64,000 nucleotides of DNA from Casuarius casuarius. Taxonomy: Eukaryota > Chordata > Aves > Casuariiformes > Casuariidae. The notes under the pieces are model-generated. The model did no database searches. It had not been told where the DNA came from and worked only from the letters and a program-made list of their open reading frames with translations. The stretch covers positions 1 to 64,000 of the forward strand of contig PTFA01000407.1 in assembly GCA_003342895.1 (NCBI GenBank). The letters are read 5' to 3'. Numbering within the stretch: position 1 is the first letter of the stretch; every line of letters begins with the position of its first letter. Shown here piece after piece: positions 35,801 to 50,800 of the stretch. The position numbers and the translations under genes were made by a program.

Positions 35801-38800
35801 TCGTCATATGCCACAATTGCTTAGAGCTCAGTACTGCAAAAGCAGCACCTTAAGCATCACCTGGAAGTCTGAGCAGTTTTGGAAATCCTTTGAAAAGTCT
35901 TTAGAAGTCAAGGGAGACAAGGGAAACGAGTCGACAGAACTGATGTGATTACTGCTCCCTACTATCTGCCCTATCCGCACTGACCAACAGCCGAGCTGCT
36001 GATAAAGCAGTTCTTGAACCACTGGCACACAGCCTGACCTTTTAAGATAGAGTACTCTGCCCTTGCTCCTGAATCAGAGCCCTTAAAGCTTTACCCCTTT
36101 GGGTTCAGTAGGTCTTCATTTCTACCAACACCACAACTCAGATAATAAACATTTTTCACTTCTGAAAGGGTGAGCTTCTTAACAAGCTATTTGAGCTCTG
36201 AAGTTACCATATAATCATTCAAATTTAGAGTAATTCATATTGAAAGCCACATGTACTTATAGTCACTTTTCTCTCATTAAAACACACAATAAAGCATACT
36301 AGTGCTCTTTCCTTTATAGTAGAGAAAGGAATTCAGTTTCTTTCTCCCCCCTCTCCTCTTTCTGGAAGAACGGAAACCACCTAAGGCTGTAGCCAAAACC
36401 GTTTAACCACATATTTCCTTCTTTTCAGATAAAGCCATGTTGGTTCCCTTTCAATTTCCAAACTTAACAGAATATTATTAAATTACTACTCATCTACAGT
36501 CACATGATCTACATTAGTACACCTCAAAGTCCAAAATAACGTTATCTTTTAAAAACTTTCAAAGTTTTATATTCTAAAAATTGCCTAAAGAAGGCCACAG
36601 CAAGACAGCAAAGGAAAAACCCACTTTATTTCTATAAAGACCCCAAATTCCCCCTTAATAGTACAGAGCTATTCATTTTTCCATCTAAAAATAAAGATAG
36701 CTTTGTCAGAATAAATCTTTCAAGATTTTGTTGCTAAAACTAGATTAATTGCATTTATATCAATTTACAAATCCTACCAAACCTTCTGGTGCTTTTTATA
36801 ACAACATCTGGAAGTTAGCCTTGTAAAACTTGAGACACTTGGGCGAAAAGCACTTGAGTGTGGTAAGAAAAGGGAGGAGGGAGAAATCAGGCAATTACCA
36901 ATTTCATATGCAGTACAGGAATTTAATGGTACCTAAAGAAACACCCTACAGGCATACATAATAGAAGATGAAATTTAAAGATGCATTACACTGCTGCCTC
37001 TTTCAGAGTAGAGTCCATCCTATGCACTGAAAGAGGCATGACTTCCCTAATGAGGACAGTAGATGGTTATGCAACTAAATTAAGTATTTTCATACATGTT
37101 AATGGAGGAGAATAAGTTCATATGCATGGGAACTCTTAGCTTGCTTCTTTCCCCATCTTCCTGTACACTGCATTTTGTTACCTAAATAACTTCAAACACA
37201 CTTATTTTGGTTTCATTTTTTGATTATGTATGATAAAATGACCATTTTATCACATGCATCTTAGTTTTATCAAGCCACAGAGTTTGTACTCCATCATTAA
37301 CACTGCAATACACAACATCTGTCACTTCACCTGAAAAATACGAGGCGACAGCATTATTCTCTGAACTAGCTGATGCACTGACATACTAGCTTACACATGC
37401 AGTTGCAGCCTTATTTTCCACGCACTGACATAGCCAAAACTCATTAGTTTGTTAGATTTTGAGACCTGGGTAAACTGTCACACATTGAAATCTGCCTTCT
37501 ATTTCCACACTGTATTTTTAAACTTGCTCAAGTTGGCAAGGGACAGAATGAATAATTAAAATACAACCACAGAAGCAACAACACACCACTGTCTAGCACC
37601 TCATTGAAGAGAACAGGTTTTGGAGGGCAGTTGCCTCTGTACGCAGGCTTCTGCAGCGAAACACCAGAGCAACCTAACACGCATGCTGACAGCATCCCTA
37701 GAGCTCCTAGCAGAAAGGAAGAGTTAAGCCATAAAGCAGCTTTCTTTATGTATCAGAGCAATTTTTACTAGCTTGTAACAGCCATCTGAACAGAAATTCA
37801 TGTTATGCCAGAGTTTTTCACTCCAAAATATACCTTCCAGTTCAAACTCTTATAATAAATCACAGTAGCATCAAAAATCTTTAACAAGGAAAGTAGAAAT
37901 GATGCTTTTACACTGGAAACAGATTCTCAGCATTAGAGTAAACATATTCTGCTTACTGGCTGACCGACCACCCTAGCAAAACGCTCTTAACTCCTGACAG
38001 CTTATTGGGATTGAGGATGAACAGCACCACGGACGCAGGTAAGCTCAAGGAGGTTCCCCCTCAACCCATTAGACTCAATGTACTCGAGTTGTACTTGAGC
38101 TTTGTTGACCTACCAGCCAGCTTGATCCCAAAGACCGCTGTGCTGCGCCTTCAAGGTATAGCTTCTCTCNCCTTTCTTTTCATACTCCAATTTGTAACTC
38201 TTTCAACTGATCTGTGTTATTTTGTTTCATCTGCGTTTAAATGAATAACCATCCCCTCCAACTGAGAGTTAGTTTAGTTGTGTAAAGGCAGGGGGAAATA
38301 AATAAAGCCAGGGCTTGGCTCTATGTAACACTGCTCGTTCATGTTTTAAAAACCAAACTTGATTTGAATAAAGTAGAGAGAAGGCAATTCTCAATGACTT
38401 GAAAAAAAATTATTTTACTTGAGCTCAAGACAAAACCTCAGTTTCACATCCTATTTTAGTTCTCTAGTAAAATCCTTATCTTACAATACCAGGGTATTTA
38501 ACTGATGTGATATAGATATGCTATCTGTGTGCTCCATCCACACATCCTGCAGTTACAGAAAATGTTCTTTCTCCCTAAAGCAACCAAGCCATTTCCTCCC
38601 CCAGAGATTACACACAGTTCTCACCACCCACTACTAATGAATCAGCACACTAACAACACGCAGAGCCACCAACGGGACAAGCTTCGCCCCGCCAGGAAAC
38701 CCGGGTCCCCGGCGAAGCGGGCTAGCCCCCTCCCTCCTCCTGTTTTCATTTTCCCAGCACACTGGAACAAAACGCATTCTTGCAGAAGACGCTCGGCTCT

Positions 38801-41800
38801 GACTCACCCTCCACCTCACCACACATCTGCCCATTCATAAGCGTTCACACAAGCTCCCTGTCTCCGGGCTGATCCAAATAAGTATGTTCCAGTTTTGATC
38901 CCACCTACCCCTGAATCATACCCAACTTTAAATATTTAAACAGTCTCCCCAATGACTTCATATATGAAGCAGTGACCACTAAGAGAGAAACAGCTGTAAA
39001 CATTTATCCCAAGTAAGAAAGATTTTTAAACCAGTCAAGGCTAGTCTCATCATTTCAGCTTCTCGTAAGGGGATCTGCATACACTGCCAAGCAAAAGGAG
39101 AGCATCTATTCAAAATATTTCAATAGGTAATTGTGCATTCATCCCTTTAACAGAAATCTTAAGGGTGTACATATGCATTTTCATAAATAAAATGCTGTGG
39201 TCTTGCCACACAAATTTGGCACGACTATCGTGAAGTGTAAATTGAAGCCACCCCTACCTGCTCACCCCCCGATAACACCCTCGCATACCATGACTCTCAC
39301 TTGCACATCCTAATGCAGAAAACGCTTGCTAGCCCGGGGTTTCAGAAAGGGGGCACAACACAGGGGAATGAGGAGGGAAGAAGAAATCTACAGCAGGCAG
39401 AAAAATACACATATATGATTTTCTAAAGCTTTGCTACAGAAGCTAGTCACTAAAACTCCAAATTACTTGTGGAAAAAAACAGGATCGCTGTAATGAGTGT
39501 AATAGTGTCTATGTTCACTAACAATTACAGTTACCGTAAAAGCTGATGACAACACAAGGCTTCAGACTATACTTTTAGATATTGATCGCTTGTATTTTAA
39601 AAGAAAGTAATGAAAAATAACCAAGTCATAGACAAAGTTTACAGCATTTATCAGACCTTCTTGTCAGTTTAACTCTCAAAGGCCTTGTTAACTAGCTTTA
39701 ATGGGAATGAAACACAGTAAATAGAAAGAGTTAAAGAAAAAAAGAATTCCATTTAGAAAGTCAAGAGAAGTGATACAGACTTTTATAATATTTATGAAAC
39801 AAAAGGACTCCCACTTCAACAATTTTGAGTGCTGTAAATGTTTTTTTTTTTCAAAAATTAGAGAAGAGGATGGCATTTTTAATCTTAGAACAATAGACTC
39901 CTAAACAGTTTGTAATGATGCATTAAAGAACTCAAAAATCCATCAAATTTAAATCAATCCTAACATACCACGTGCTTCAAAGGGTGGGGAACAGAATCAT
40001 TCTTCTCATTATCTGCATCACAGATTACAGCACTAAGAAAGCAAAAGCAAAGCAACTAGATCAAATATCATTCTGAAGAATGAATTTATCGTTGGTGCCA
40101 TGTCATACCCGGGGCTCAGCACAGCATTTTCAGTCTTTAGTGTTACACTGCACAACAAACTCATTTAATTTACTTCTAAGTATGTTTTGTTCAGTATTCC
40201 TCCAACAGCCTGAGCTTGATCCTTCTCTGTTCATGTTCTTAAATGGACCTTTTAGCTAGTTGTATTTTTGCTAGCTAGTTACTTTTCAAATGTCAGGTTT
40301 CTTTAGATAACTTTTTAAAACAGCCCCATTACATTGCGGACACACTGTGCACAAGTGATTCTAACTAGTTCGCCATATTGGCGATGTCTGATTTTGAAAG
40401 CTCAGCCATATTACCTCTCCTTTTAAACACAGAAAGGAAATGCTTTAAGTTATTTCAGAATGTACATCTTGAAACAGCTCCCAGTATGTGAAAATGAGAT
40501 CGCTAGTTTTGTTAAAGTTTAATCTTTAAACTATTCTGTAAAAATGCGAAGGAAATGACACTTCCTGACAAAACAAGACTCTTTCCTAAACAGCTGTACA
40601 TGGATGACCAAGTTGTGGCTTTCAAGATGAATACACAGCTTGCAAGCGTCTCTAGGGTGGCACCTATGCCACAGCTGTGTGACACTACTGACAACAGCTC
40701 CTCGCCAGTTCGAGAGCGGCTGATAACGCGACTTCACTGACGGGAACTAGCGCGCTTAGCAGGGCTGCCCTAGGACGCAACGAGGGGGCACAGGAGACCC
40801 TGTGGAGCAACGATCATCTCGCTTGTGACCTGCTCCTACAGCCTTCTGCGATCAGGCACGCAGACGTTTCGCTTCTGACTTCAGACTGCATAAGCTATTC
40901 GATGAGAGGCTGGTAAGAGGAGGAGCAACCCCACCTGTCCCAGTGCACGAAACACACTTTGGAGAGAGCAGGTTTCAACTTTTTCACTTTCCTCTTCCCT
41001 CCACATCACCTACACGTGCCATGGAAAGAAGAAGGCATTAGTTTTACAGACCACAGGCAGAATTTCTGGAAAGACAAAGTTTAACGTTCAAAATAAAATT
41101 GGGTTTCTCTTTTCCATCAGCCTATGACAAAAGGCCGATTCCTCAAGCAAAACAAACATCAGCAAAGCTGCTTGCTTGTTAAGAGGCTCAATCCAGACTG
41201 TTATGCTTCCAAAAAAATGAAGAAAAAAAGATTGTAAAGGCAGCCTTTCATAATGCAGTACTTTAAGATTACAAAAAGCAGTGGAAATAAAAATTCTCTG
41301 TCAGGAACAAATTATCTTGAAGAAAAGAATTTGCTGAATTACAAAATATCCCATGGATTGCTAACAGCCTGTACTAAAATTTTAATAGCAACAAGTAAAA
41401 CAAAAATAGCTGAGCACAGAGCTTCCAGATTTAACTATTATTTGCAAGGTTCTGCTGTATATAAGCAATTAAAATTGTTGTTTAAGATTTTAAGTCTCAG
41501 TGGTTTTCCCCTGTAGAGCAACATATCCCTCGTTCATATGAGTTCTACGTATTGGAACATACTAAGATACGTTCAAAACAAAGTGAATTAGGCAAGTTGC
41601 AGATACGAATTAATTTCTCAGAGAAGTTTTTAGTTTAGTTTGACCTTTATCAAAATATAGTACCTGTCAAATTCAAGAATCAGAAAAATACTTATTATGT
41701 TTTAAAAAAGGTTTTAGGCTGGTAAATGCTATTTTCCCCCCCTCCACAAAAATCCCTGAGTTTATATATGTCTATTTATGTATGCTAATGACAAATGTGA

Positions 41801-44800
41801 TTAAGATCACCTAGTTTTACTAACAATAAAAGTAAAATTTGGGGACAAGTCTGTCTAGATAAATAAAATTCAGATGTATCATTGAACAGAGCACCACCCA
41901 TTTTTACAATTCTATGTAGTACTCAAATTCCTGTATGGACCCTGTTAAAAATTTCTTTGTAAATACTATCAGAACTGTGACAAAACTTTTCTCAACAAGC
42001 TTTCCATGTTACTGAGACACCGAGTTCAATTAACTAAAAAAGTCAGGTATGAAGCACTAAGGATGTCAGAACAAATGTCATTAACGTCTGAGACTACAGC
42101 ATTTTATTCCTGGATTAAAATCACTGATCAGTACTTATGTTCAGAAGTTAGCAGAGAAAAACCTAAAATGTTACTGCACAGAAATGACCATTTATTGTTA
42201 AATAATGAGCAAATAAATCTGCAGACAATCCCCCACAGTTCATCTTTCAAAAATATTTCAGTTGCTAGACTCAGCAGTAAACATACACTACACTTGACCA
42301 AAGCCACCAAAAAAATACAAAACAAAAAGCAAGCAGGTGGCTTGCTGTTTTTGCAATGTCACTACAAAGAAGTCTATGCTTCCCAATGTAAAACGTGTCT
42401 CATGCTCAGGCTCAATCCATATGCCGCCAAAAAGACAAAGCCAACCACATAGTTGGAACGGAGTCAACAAAAATGCAAGCAGCAGAATATGGGGATAATC
42501 TGAAAGGCAAATCCATTCTGGGGTTTTCCCCTATGAAACTTTAGAGGGTCTTTTTTTCATTACATTTTTACTACTAGATTCTGCATGAGAAAATGGCTGG
42601 ATTTTAAATCTCCTCTGCCAAAATGGCATGCATTATAAAAGATCCAATTTTTATTATAACCAGACATAACATTTGAAAAGACTAATGCTGTTGCAGAAAG
42701 GTATTTACAAGGCAACTGCTGCTGTCCTGCTTGAAGTATGCACATGTGCAACCAACAAACGCTTACGTTCACAAAACACGTCAACTAACACCGACACGTG
42801 CTGTTCTCTGCCACATTGACAGAATATATTTTCCAGACAGAAATTTCAAAATTAGTTATTTTTTCACACTTTCAGAAAGTGGTGCAACAAAAAAATAGTT
42901 GCAACTAAATATTTTAAAGAGGGCTTAGAAAGAGAGCTTTAAACACATATTACACCATGTGCAATTACTCATATTACTCAAGTGCAAATAAATAGCAAAA
43001 CCATAACCTATAAAGCACAGGTTCAGAAGAGGAATTAAATCTACCAACACAGTACCATTCTGTCCCTACAGGTCTTGTAAACAGGCAAGGCAACCATGCC
43101 TGACACACACCTAGCACCGAATTACTGAAAAAGCATCCCTGTTCTGCACTGTTGGTTCCAGAAGAACACAGCACACAACAAAAATCACAGTTTACCAGGA
43201 ACAACTGCAATGGCACTGCGGTCCTATAGCAATGAGATACACGCCTGAACCTCAGCTCTTCGCGCAAAGGCTCTCCTACAGCCGAGATGTGAAGGATGCA
43301 TCAGGTGCATTGGTAAGAAGAGACGAGGGGAGCTTTGAGACAGCTCAAGGGCAGGACGCTGCAGTAACTCTGCAGAGGCCCCACTGCTTTGCTGAAAATC
43401 ACAGCTGGGCTGGCCCCGACCTGGTCCCAGAGCCGATACAGCCCTGCTCCTGGTGCCGCAGCCCTTTTAGGGGAACCAGAGGTTGAATGCAAACGAGCCA
43501 AGCTACTGATGCGGTTCAAGAGCCACAAACGGACTGTCCTGGCAATATTCTTTGCAAAGGCAGGGGGAATACAATGCGGACAGGCAAGAAAGATAAAAAG
43601 AAGAAAATCTGCTCTGAATGAGATAACTAGTGCTATCTCCTGCTGGGGAATGAAGTTTTTTTTTTTTTTTCCAGTTTCAGGAATGGTATCTAATAGTCTC
43701 TTAAACCTGTATTTTCAAACTGAAAATTTCAAGTGCATAATGCAAATATACTCGGGAAAGTACCCAATTTTGACAATGTTGGCAAGCAACCAATAAAACT
43801 CATTCAGGAGCTAACTCAAACAAGACAAGGGCAAGGAAAGCTACCTCTTCTGCCCTTTTGCTGTTATGTTCTTGAGTGCTTTGACAGCCTCATCATTCCC
43901 ACTTAAGCAGGATTCAAGTCTGGAAAAACTGAAGAAACCCCACAGACTGCACAAACTCCATTAAACCAGGCCTTACTGAGGAAAGCAGAAAAAGGAAAAG
44001 GCATAAAAGCAGACCAGATGTCCCCCTATTTAAAAATAAAAATGAACCAATAGAAGAACTGGCAAACCCACAAAGAAAGTTAGTTTTTGTGAGACTATCT
44101 GCAATTGAACATAAAGTAGTAAGAGAGACTATCCTGTTTCTTATTAACTAACACTGACATGCAACTAAGTGAGAAAAACTAGGATATTCGACAGAACAGA
44201 CATAAGACCTTCTTGTGTGTTGGGTGGGGTTTTTTGTCTTTGTTTTTTGGTCATTATCCTCCAAAGTTGTTCTGAAGCTGAAGGAGCCACAGGATCCACA
44301 GCACTTGAATTCCTTGGCTTTTTTTGCTGAAGCCACCCAAAGTACCAAAGTACAGTGACAACAGTGGCTCCTTTCTGGACCATTTCTCTTCCCCAGAAAA
44401 TTAGCTTGAGAAACATTCCGTATTTTCACAGAACAAAAAGCAAAGGAAGACAGGCACAGAATTCAGTGGAGGAAGAAAGGGAAAGGAAAAAGGGATGCTA
44501 TAGATGCAAAAAGATTGGAAAAGCCTTTAAGTTTGATTAGTTTCAAGCACAGCTGAATCAGGTTCTTTCACTGAAACTAGGCACATATGGTAAACAGTGC
44601 AGTTAAGAACTAATGCATGAACATGAATTCAACAAGTCACACTGCATTAAGCCTTAAATTAACTTAAGTTATTCATTTTTTGTCTTTTGTATACCATAAC
44701 AACTACTTATCTTTCATCACCCAATAAAATTTTATGGTGTCATAATTATTCTGTAGAGGACTATCAGCTTCTGCAGAGAAACATCATTAGCAACATCTAG

Positions 44801-47800
44801 GAATCTTCTTTAACAGAAAGTAGCACTTTCAGACATATTTTTAGTATCAAGTTCTCCGAACAGCCAAATCCTGAAAAGTATACAAAGGTCAGTTATAAAC
44901 ATAATAGACAATTTCAGTTTTGGTTAGCCAAAACATGACTAGAATTCTCCCAACACAAAAAAAGGACAGAATCAACACTGTATGGTGTGAAGGAGAGGGG
45001 AAGGGATTTTAATTCAAACACTTACACAGTATGTATTTTTACCCCTTATAACCCACCTACTGATTCATTTTCTTGAAGATCCAAAAAAAAATTCACAGCT
45101 GATAAGAGCTACACTTCCTCAAAAGCCCAAGTCTCAAGTTCCAGACCGTCAGAAGAGGGGGAGAAAAAAAAATTCCACACTGCTTCTCTGAATGTTTTGG
45201 TCAAGAAAGTACCATCCTACGTGTTTCACCAACAGTCTGTAAGCCTATATGAATCAATCAAAAACATCAGGTTTCTTGTATGCTGTAACTGCAATCCTGA
45301 TATTTTCCTCAATGAAAACTTGTCAGGCTCCTAGGATATGTAATTGCACAAGAGGGTTGCGTATTCAGATTCCCCTTGTTTGAGTTATCTGGACATAAGT
45401 TCATTGCCCATTGTCCCTCTACCTAAATGAAAATGCTATGCTTACCCTCAATATCCTAATGCCCTCAAAAATTGGAGAAGCATGGAAGCTTCATGAAGAA
45501 ATTCCAAAACACTCTTCAGTAGCATGAGAAAAATGTACTGCTACAGGTATTTTATTTTGCCTAGATGCCTTCCTGCTTCAGTTTTCCTGTTCTGAAGCAT
45601 TCTTTAGGCTTATATCAGTTTTAACAAGAATAACAAAAAATCCAGTATTGCCTCTAGCAAGTAATTTTTTTAAACAAATACTTTGGCTGAAAATAAGCTA
45701 ATCATTTCTTCTGATCACTTCCAATCTGTTTTGTCAAATGATGCTCACCCCTCCTCGACCACCATCAGGAGACATTTCATCAGTAGATCGAAGTCCCTAT
45801 CAAATGTTCTGTAGCTGCTTTCTTCCATAGATTTCAGATCAAAAAAAATATCTGAAATGCATGACAAAACACTTTGTCCTCAGTCACTCCATTTCAATGG
45901 AAAACTAAAACGTAACGACCTTTACTGTAAAACTCATGCCAGGTTCAATAACTTCCGCCACCTTCCATAGGTTTTATCTTCTATATCTATTCTGAGATGA
46001 ATAGATACAAGTTTCATACCAAGAAGTCCCACAACTTAAGAGCTACTGCCTGCAACTGTTAAAGTATCTTCAACACAAAAAAGAATGCCCAAGTTCTACA
46101 CAGTCTCCCCAAAGAGCCATGATTTGGATCCTGCGTACAAGCCTAGACATTAACAAAACACAGAAAACATGGATTTTTTTTTTTGCTTAGACAAATCTGC
46201 AGCAACAACGATTGCCCAAAAGATGATCTTTTTATTACCACTCGCATGCACTTGGATTAGCGCTGGTCTGCAAGACAGAAGTCCTCATTTTTTCCATATT
46301 TCTGTCACAATATACACTGTACCAGGCCAGCTTGTTAAAGCATCAAATATACAATTATGTAAGCTAATTATCTTATTTTGTTACTTGCACTTTGGACAAT
46401 AAAGCTTGAAGAAGCATTTCAGTAACTTTGAAAAATTACAGTTTCCTGTAGCAAATGTTTAGACATCTTACTGAATAGCTTTGTAAAATATGATGTATTA
46501 AGTCATTTGCACAAAGAAACGGACAAATCCTCAACAGCAGCATTCTTACTTTTCTCATTCATTTATATGAAGAACACAGAAGTGTAACATTAACAACTCT
46601 GCTTAATAAGCAGAGACTGATATGCAGGCAAAAGATTCAACAATCCAAATGTCTGGATTTCTTCCAATATCTATGCTGCAGGGATCTTAAGCACCGCTTT
46701 CATCCACACAACACTCATCTGTCCTTACACATAGCTGGTTCCCAAATGTAAAATTTAGCTCACTAACTTGCTCTGGTTTTGTTCCTCTTCTGACAAACTT
46801 TAGGAGGCTCATATTAGTAAACGTGAAGTCTTGCCTGTACAACTGTAATGGATGCCTTCAGATCACTGGAAAAGCTCAAGGTAATATATAAAATATGACT
46901 GAAAAAGTGCTTCTACAACATGTAATAAAAGCCAATACAAAACAGGTGTTCTGATGGCAGATCTGAAGTATTTAGGCACTACCGAAAGGGTTGACAGGTA
47001 GGCATCACAAATAGCACAGAAATACTGTAAGCATTGTTCATAAGCTCTGTTTCAAAATGGCACAGTCGCTGTGTACACCACAACGCACAAACCAGGCTGC
47101 ACGCATTAACAAAAGTATCCGGAGGATGGGGGGGAGCATGAGGATTAAGGGGGAAAGGTTGTGGATACCTGTCACATGAGAGATGCCTGGTGTGACTCAT
47201 GCTTGCATGGACGAGGGCACCCAGTGATAAATCGGACTTCAGCAACAACCGTCCAAATCTCAGCCTTTGGCTGCTTGCCAGCATAGGACAATACATACCT
47301 AATGACCTATGAGCTCTGAAGATTTCTCTTCCCAAAGACCAAGCTTCGAACTGTTAAAAGTATATAAACTGGATGCAGATATAGGCATCTCCCACCTCTG
47401 TGGGAAAGTGAATAAGCAAAAATATGCTATGAGTACTCAACTTCAAAGTGAGTTTCAATTAAATAGCTTTCCTCTATGCAATAGCTGGTCATAATGAATA
47501 CCATGTCAAAGCATCCAGAAAAAGCAAGGAAAAAGGGTATCTACACTTTGTAGAGGACCATAAACAAAGAAATGATATCTGGGGAAAAAACAACAGAGCA
47601 GTCTCTGCTTAAAGGACAGAAAAAAAAAAGAGACATCCTAAGCACAAATACGACAATAAAAAACTAGAATCTCAAGCATCCATTGAAACCTACTATTTTG
47701 CTCCGATCATATAGATGTCTGGATGGCGACTGATCAAAGCGGCCATCCAGGAAAGTGGAGTCTTCTTATTCTTTCAGCCTTTGCAGGATCCCTGTCACAC

Positions 47801-50800
47801 ACCTCTTAAACAAAAGACATTAAAGCTGTTTAGCCAGGCCTAACCCGGATACAGTACCAAACCTATTTATCTGCTGTCAGAATGAAGACTGACTTTTTGT
47901 TTAAAGCTTACAGGAAGAGAAAGACAAAGAAATGACAAAAGTGGCTGTGGGCTTCATCAAGGCAACACCACTTCTCTTGGGTGAAGCAGGCAAAAGCACC
48001 TCAAAGGGCCTGGGCACAGAGATGTCCCTGCACTGACCACTGGCTGCATTTTACAAAAGAATCTTTCTGGCTGTCCCAGTTACCACATTTTTGGGTTGTG
48101 GGTCATTATGGAGAGCTGAGTAGGAAGCTGAACAGTTAAGCTGAAGCAACATGGCCAGACCAAGAGCAGCAGATACTGACATCAAAGATTTCCAAGGCAT
48201 CCAAGAAAAGGGTTCTCAGAAAAAGTACCAAAACTGAGGACAGGCACCAGTCAGATCTCGCCAGTTCTGCATTCCTGAAGTAAATTAAGAATAAATCAGA
48301 AGAGAAATTTTGTATCATTCTGCTAGCACAAATGGGGAGAACAACAACTGAATAAAAACCTGCCGCCAAAATATTGTTTTCTTAATCCACCAAGGGATTA
48401 AAGGACTAACCTAAAGAACAGTCAGAGTCTGCAGAGCTACACAATGAATCTCAGCCTTCCGAGTTTAGATGCGTGAAGCAACAAGACTGTTCTGCAAGAG
48501 AAACTGTTTATGAGCAGGACAGTTCCTGGGAAACAGAACGTCCTCATCAGATGTCCTCACATATTAGGAGACAATCCACAAAGAATGCACAGTCCCCCTT
48601 AAATGTTGACATTTGCCAGGTTTTCACTTCTATCGTACCTTACATGCCCATGTGTCCTACATACAAATGGCTCTGTGAACTTTGTCAGGTGACACCCAAC
48701 TTCTCAGGCTCATAGCACTGTCTCCAGAAGTATCTTAAACAGAGATCTTCACAATAATTTGAAAGAACATGAGATTACTACAGATAAATTAAAGGACAGA
48801 GTCTTGATGACTGTTAACACCTCAACTATTGGATAATATGCAAAGATAAAGTGATGACCATGTGCATCTCATGGTTGAGTTTACCCTATGTGGTGGCACA
48901 CCACAATATAATCTTTGACTAACGTTATGGCTCTAGCATACATTTGTTCTAAATTCATAGCATCAGGCATCCTTTCCCACAGGCCTAGAAAAAAATTAAA
49001 CCAAAATCCCTTTTGTCCAGGAACTAAACTCAGTGGCCTGCAGGATACACATGCAAGAAATTCCGCTAACTGTGAGAACATTTCAGATGGTGACTACGCA
49101 CTCTGTGTATTAACTGTAAATACTGCCAGATTGGAAATACAGGAATTTAAGGAACATGGCTCTTGAGCACTACAGTGGAGATAAACAAGAGCTGAAACTG
49201 TAAATCAGTTTCACAGACATCCTTTTTTGTTCAGAAGTGTACAAAAACCCCAAGCAAGCTGCTAATCCAACTTTGCTTGAATGAATTGACTTTCAGCTGA
49301 ATTCTTCAGAAAGTAGCGTGGACCAACAAAGAAAGTAAAAGCTCCAGTTCAAAACAGGTTTGCACAAGTATTCAGACATTTCTCATAAATTAAATCTTCA
49401 CCTTCCAAATAAACACTGGGATCCTATGTTTGACTGGTAATTACATTTGCTCAAGAAACAGAGCAGCCAATACAGCTATCCCAATAATATGTGACAGTTT
49501 ATTACCGAAGTCAGAAAAGAAAAAGCTGATTTGGATACAAGTCTTAGTTACCAAGCTGTACAATTAATTCTGGTGAGAAAAAAGGCCCCAAAGCAAAACC
49601 TGGTCTGTTGAATGGAATTTAAATTCAGCTTCTTTCTTTCTCACTACCTTTTTCAAACTGTTGTAGCATCTGTACTGTGATAGAGATTCTTTGGTTTTTC
49701 ATATTCATCCAAGTATTTAACATCAACTGCTTATAGCCAAATTTCCTAGTTGTAACAGGAAAAATAGCACATCAGGAGAAACTCAGCATCTTCAGAGGAA
49801 GAGAACTGAAGTCCAGTATTCTTTTAAAATGCATTCTGCTACTTGAGGCTAGAACAAAGTTAATGGTTTAATCTAGTGAGTAGAAATCCTAGCTACACCA
49901 CACATGTGGCATACCAGACACACTGAATCAATTTATACTACATCCGATGTGCTTTCTTCTGGAATTCTGGAGTTTACAGCGTATTATACTGAAATAAGCC
50001 TGTGTTGAAGATGCTGGTTTATGAGCAGCTGCTGCCGAACAGCAGACAGGAAGTTAAGCTGCATCAGAAATGAGATGGAAGGGGAGGGGAAGTAAAATAA
50101 CTTCACACGCTTCACGAGGGGTCCTGCGTGTAGTAACTGGTCAACGTATTTAAACAATTTAAAAAAAAAAAAAAAAAAGAATAACCCAAGAACTAAAATG
50201 CTTTCAGGTAAGAAAGACTACAGCTAGATAAATGCCTCTAAGAAACAAAAAACATGGACATTTTATCTCACAGTAAAAGGTATACAAAACAAATGAAGCG
50301 AAGGAAGCCAATCACACTGTTCTTAACAAAAGAAGGGGACTCCCAATAAAATTAGATTTTAAAAATCGGTGAAGGGAAATATGTCCCCACATATACACAC
50401 TAGAGCCTGAAGTAAAAATGAAAGAACCTCATTAAGCACAACAAAACTAGCCTTCGTAATTAACGATACTGGAGAACCAAGAGGAAAATAAAACACTAAC
50501 TCATTCCAGGGTTCAATGATGTGAGATTTCAGGCAGTAGATTACACTGCAGTGTCTGCCTCTGAATTTCTTAGTAACTTCTATTTATGTTTGAAAAAGAA
50601 CTGGACATGAGCTGACAATACACAGGATTAAGACACCTTGGATTAAGGCACCTTGGTATGATTAGGAGATCCAGAAACACAACACACAGTTTGAGCCCCT
50701 CGCAACCGCCTGAGAGTATCACAATGAAATACTGTGTTCTATGATTTTTACAATCTGGAGAGCCATTTTTACAGATGTTTGTACTTTTGCTAAGACAAAC

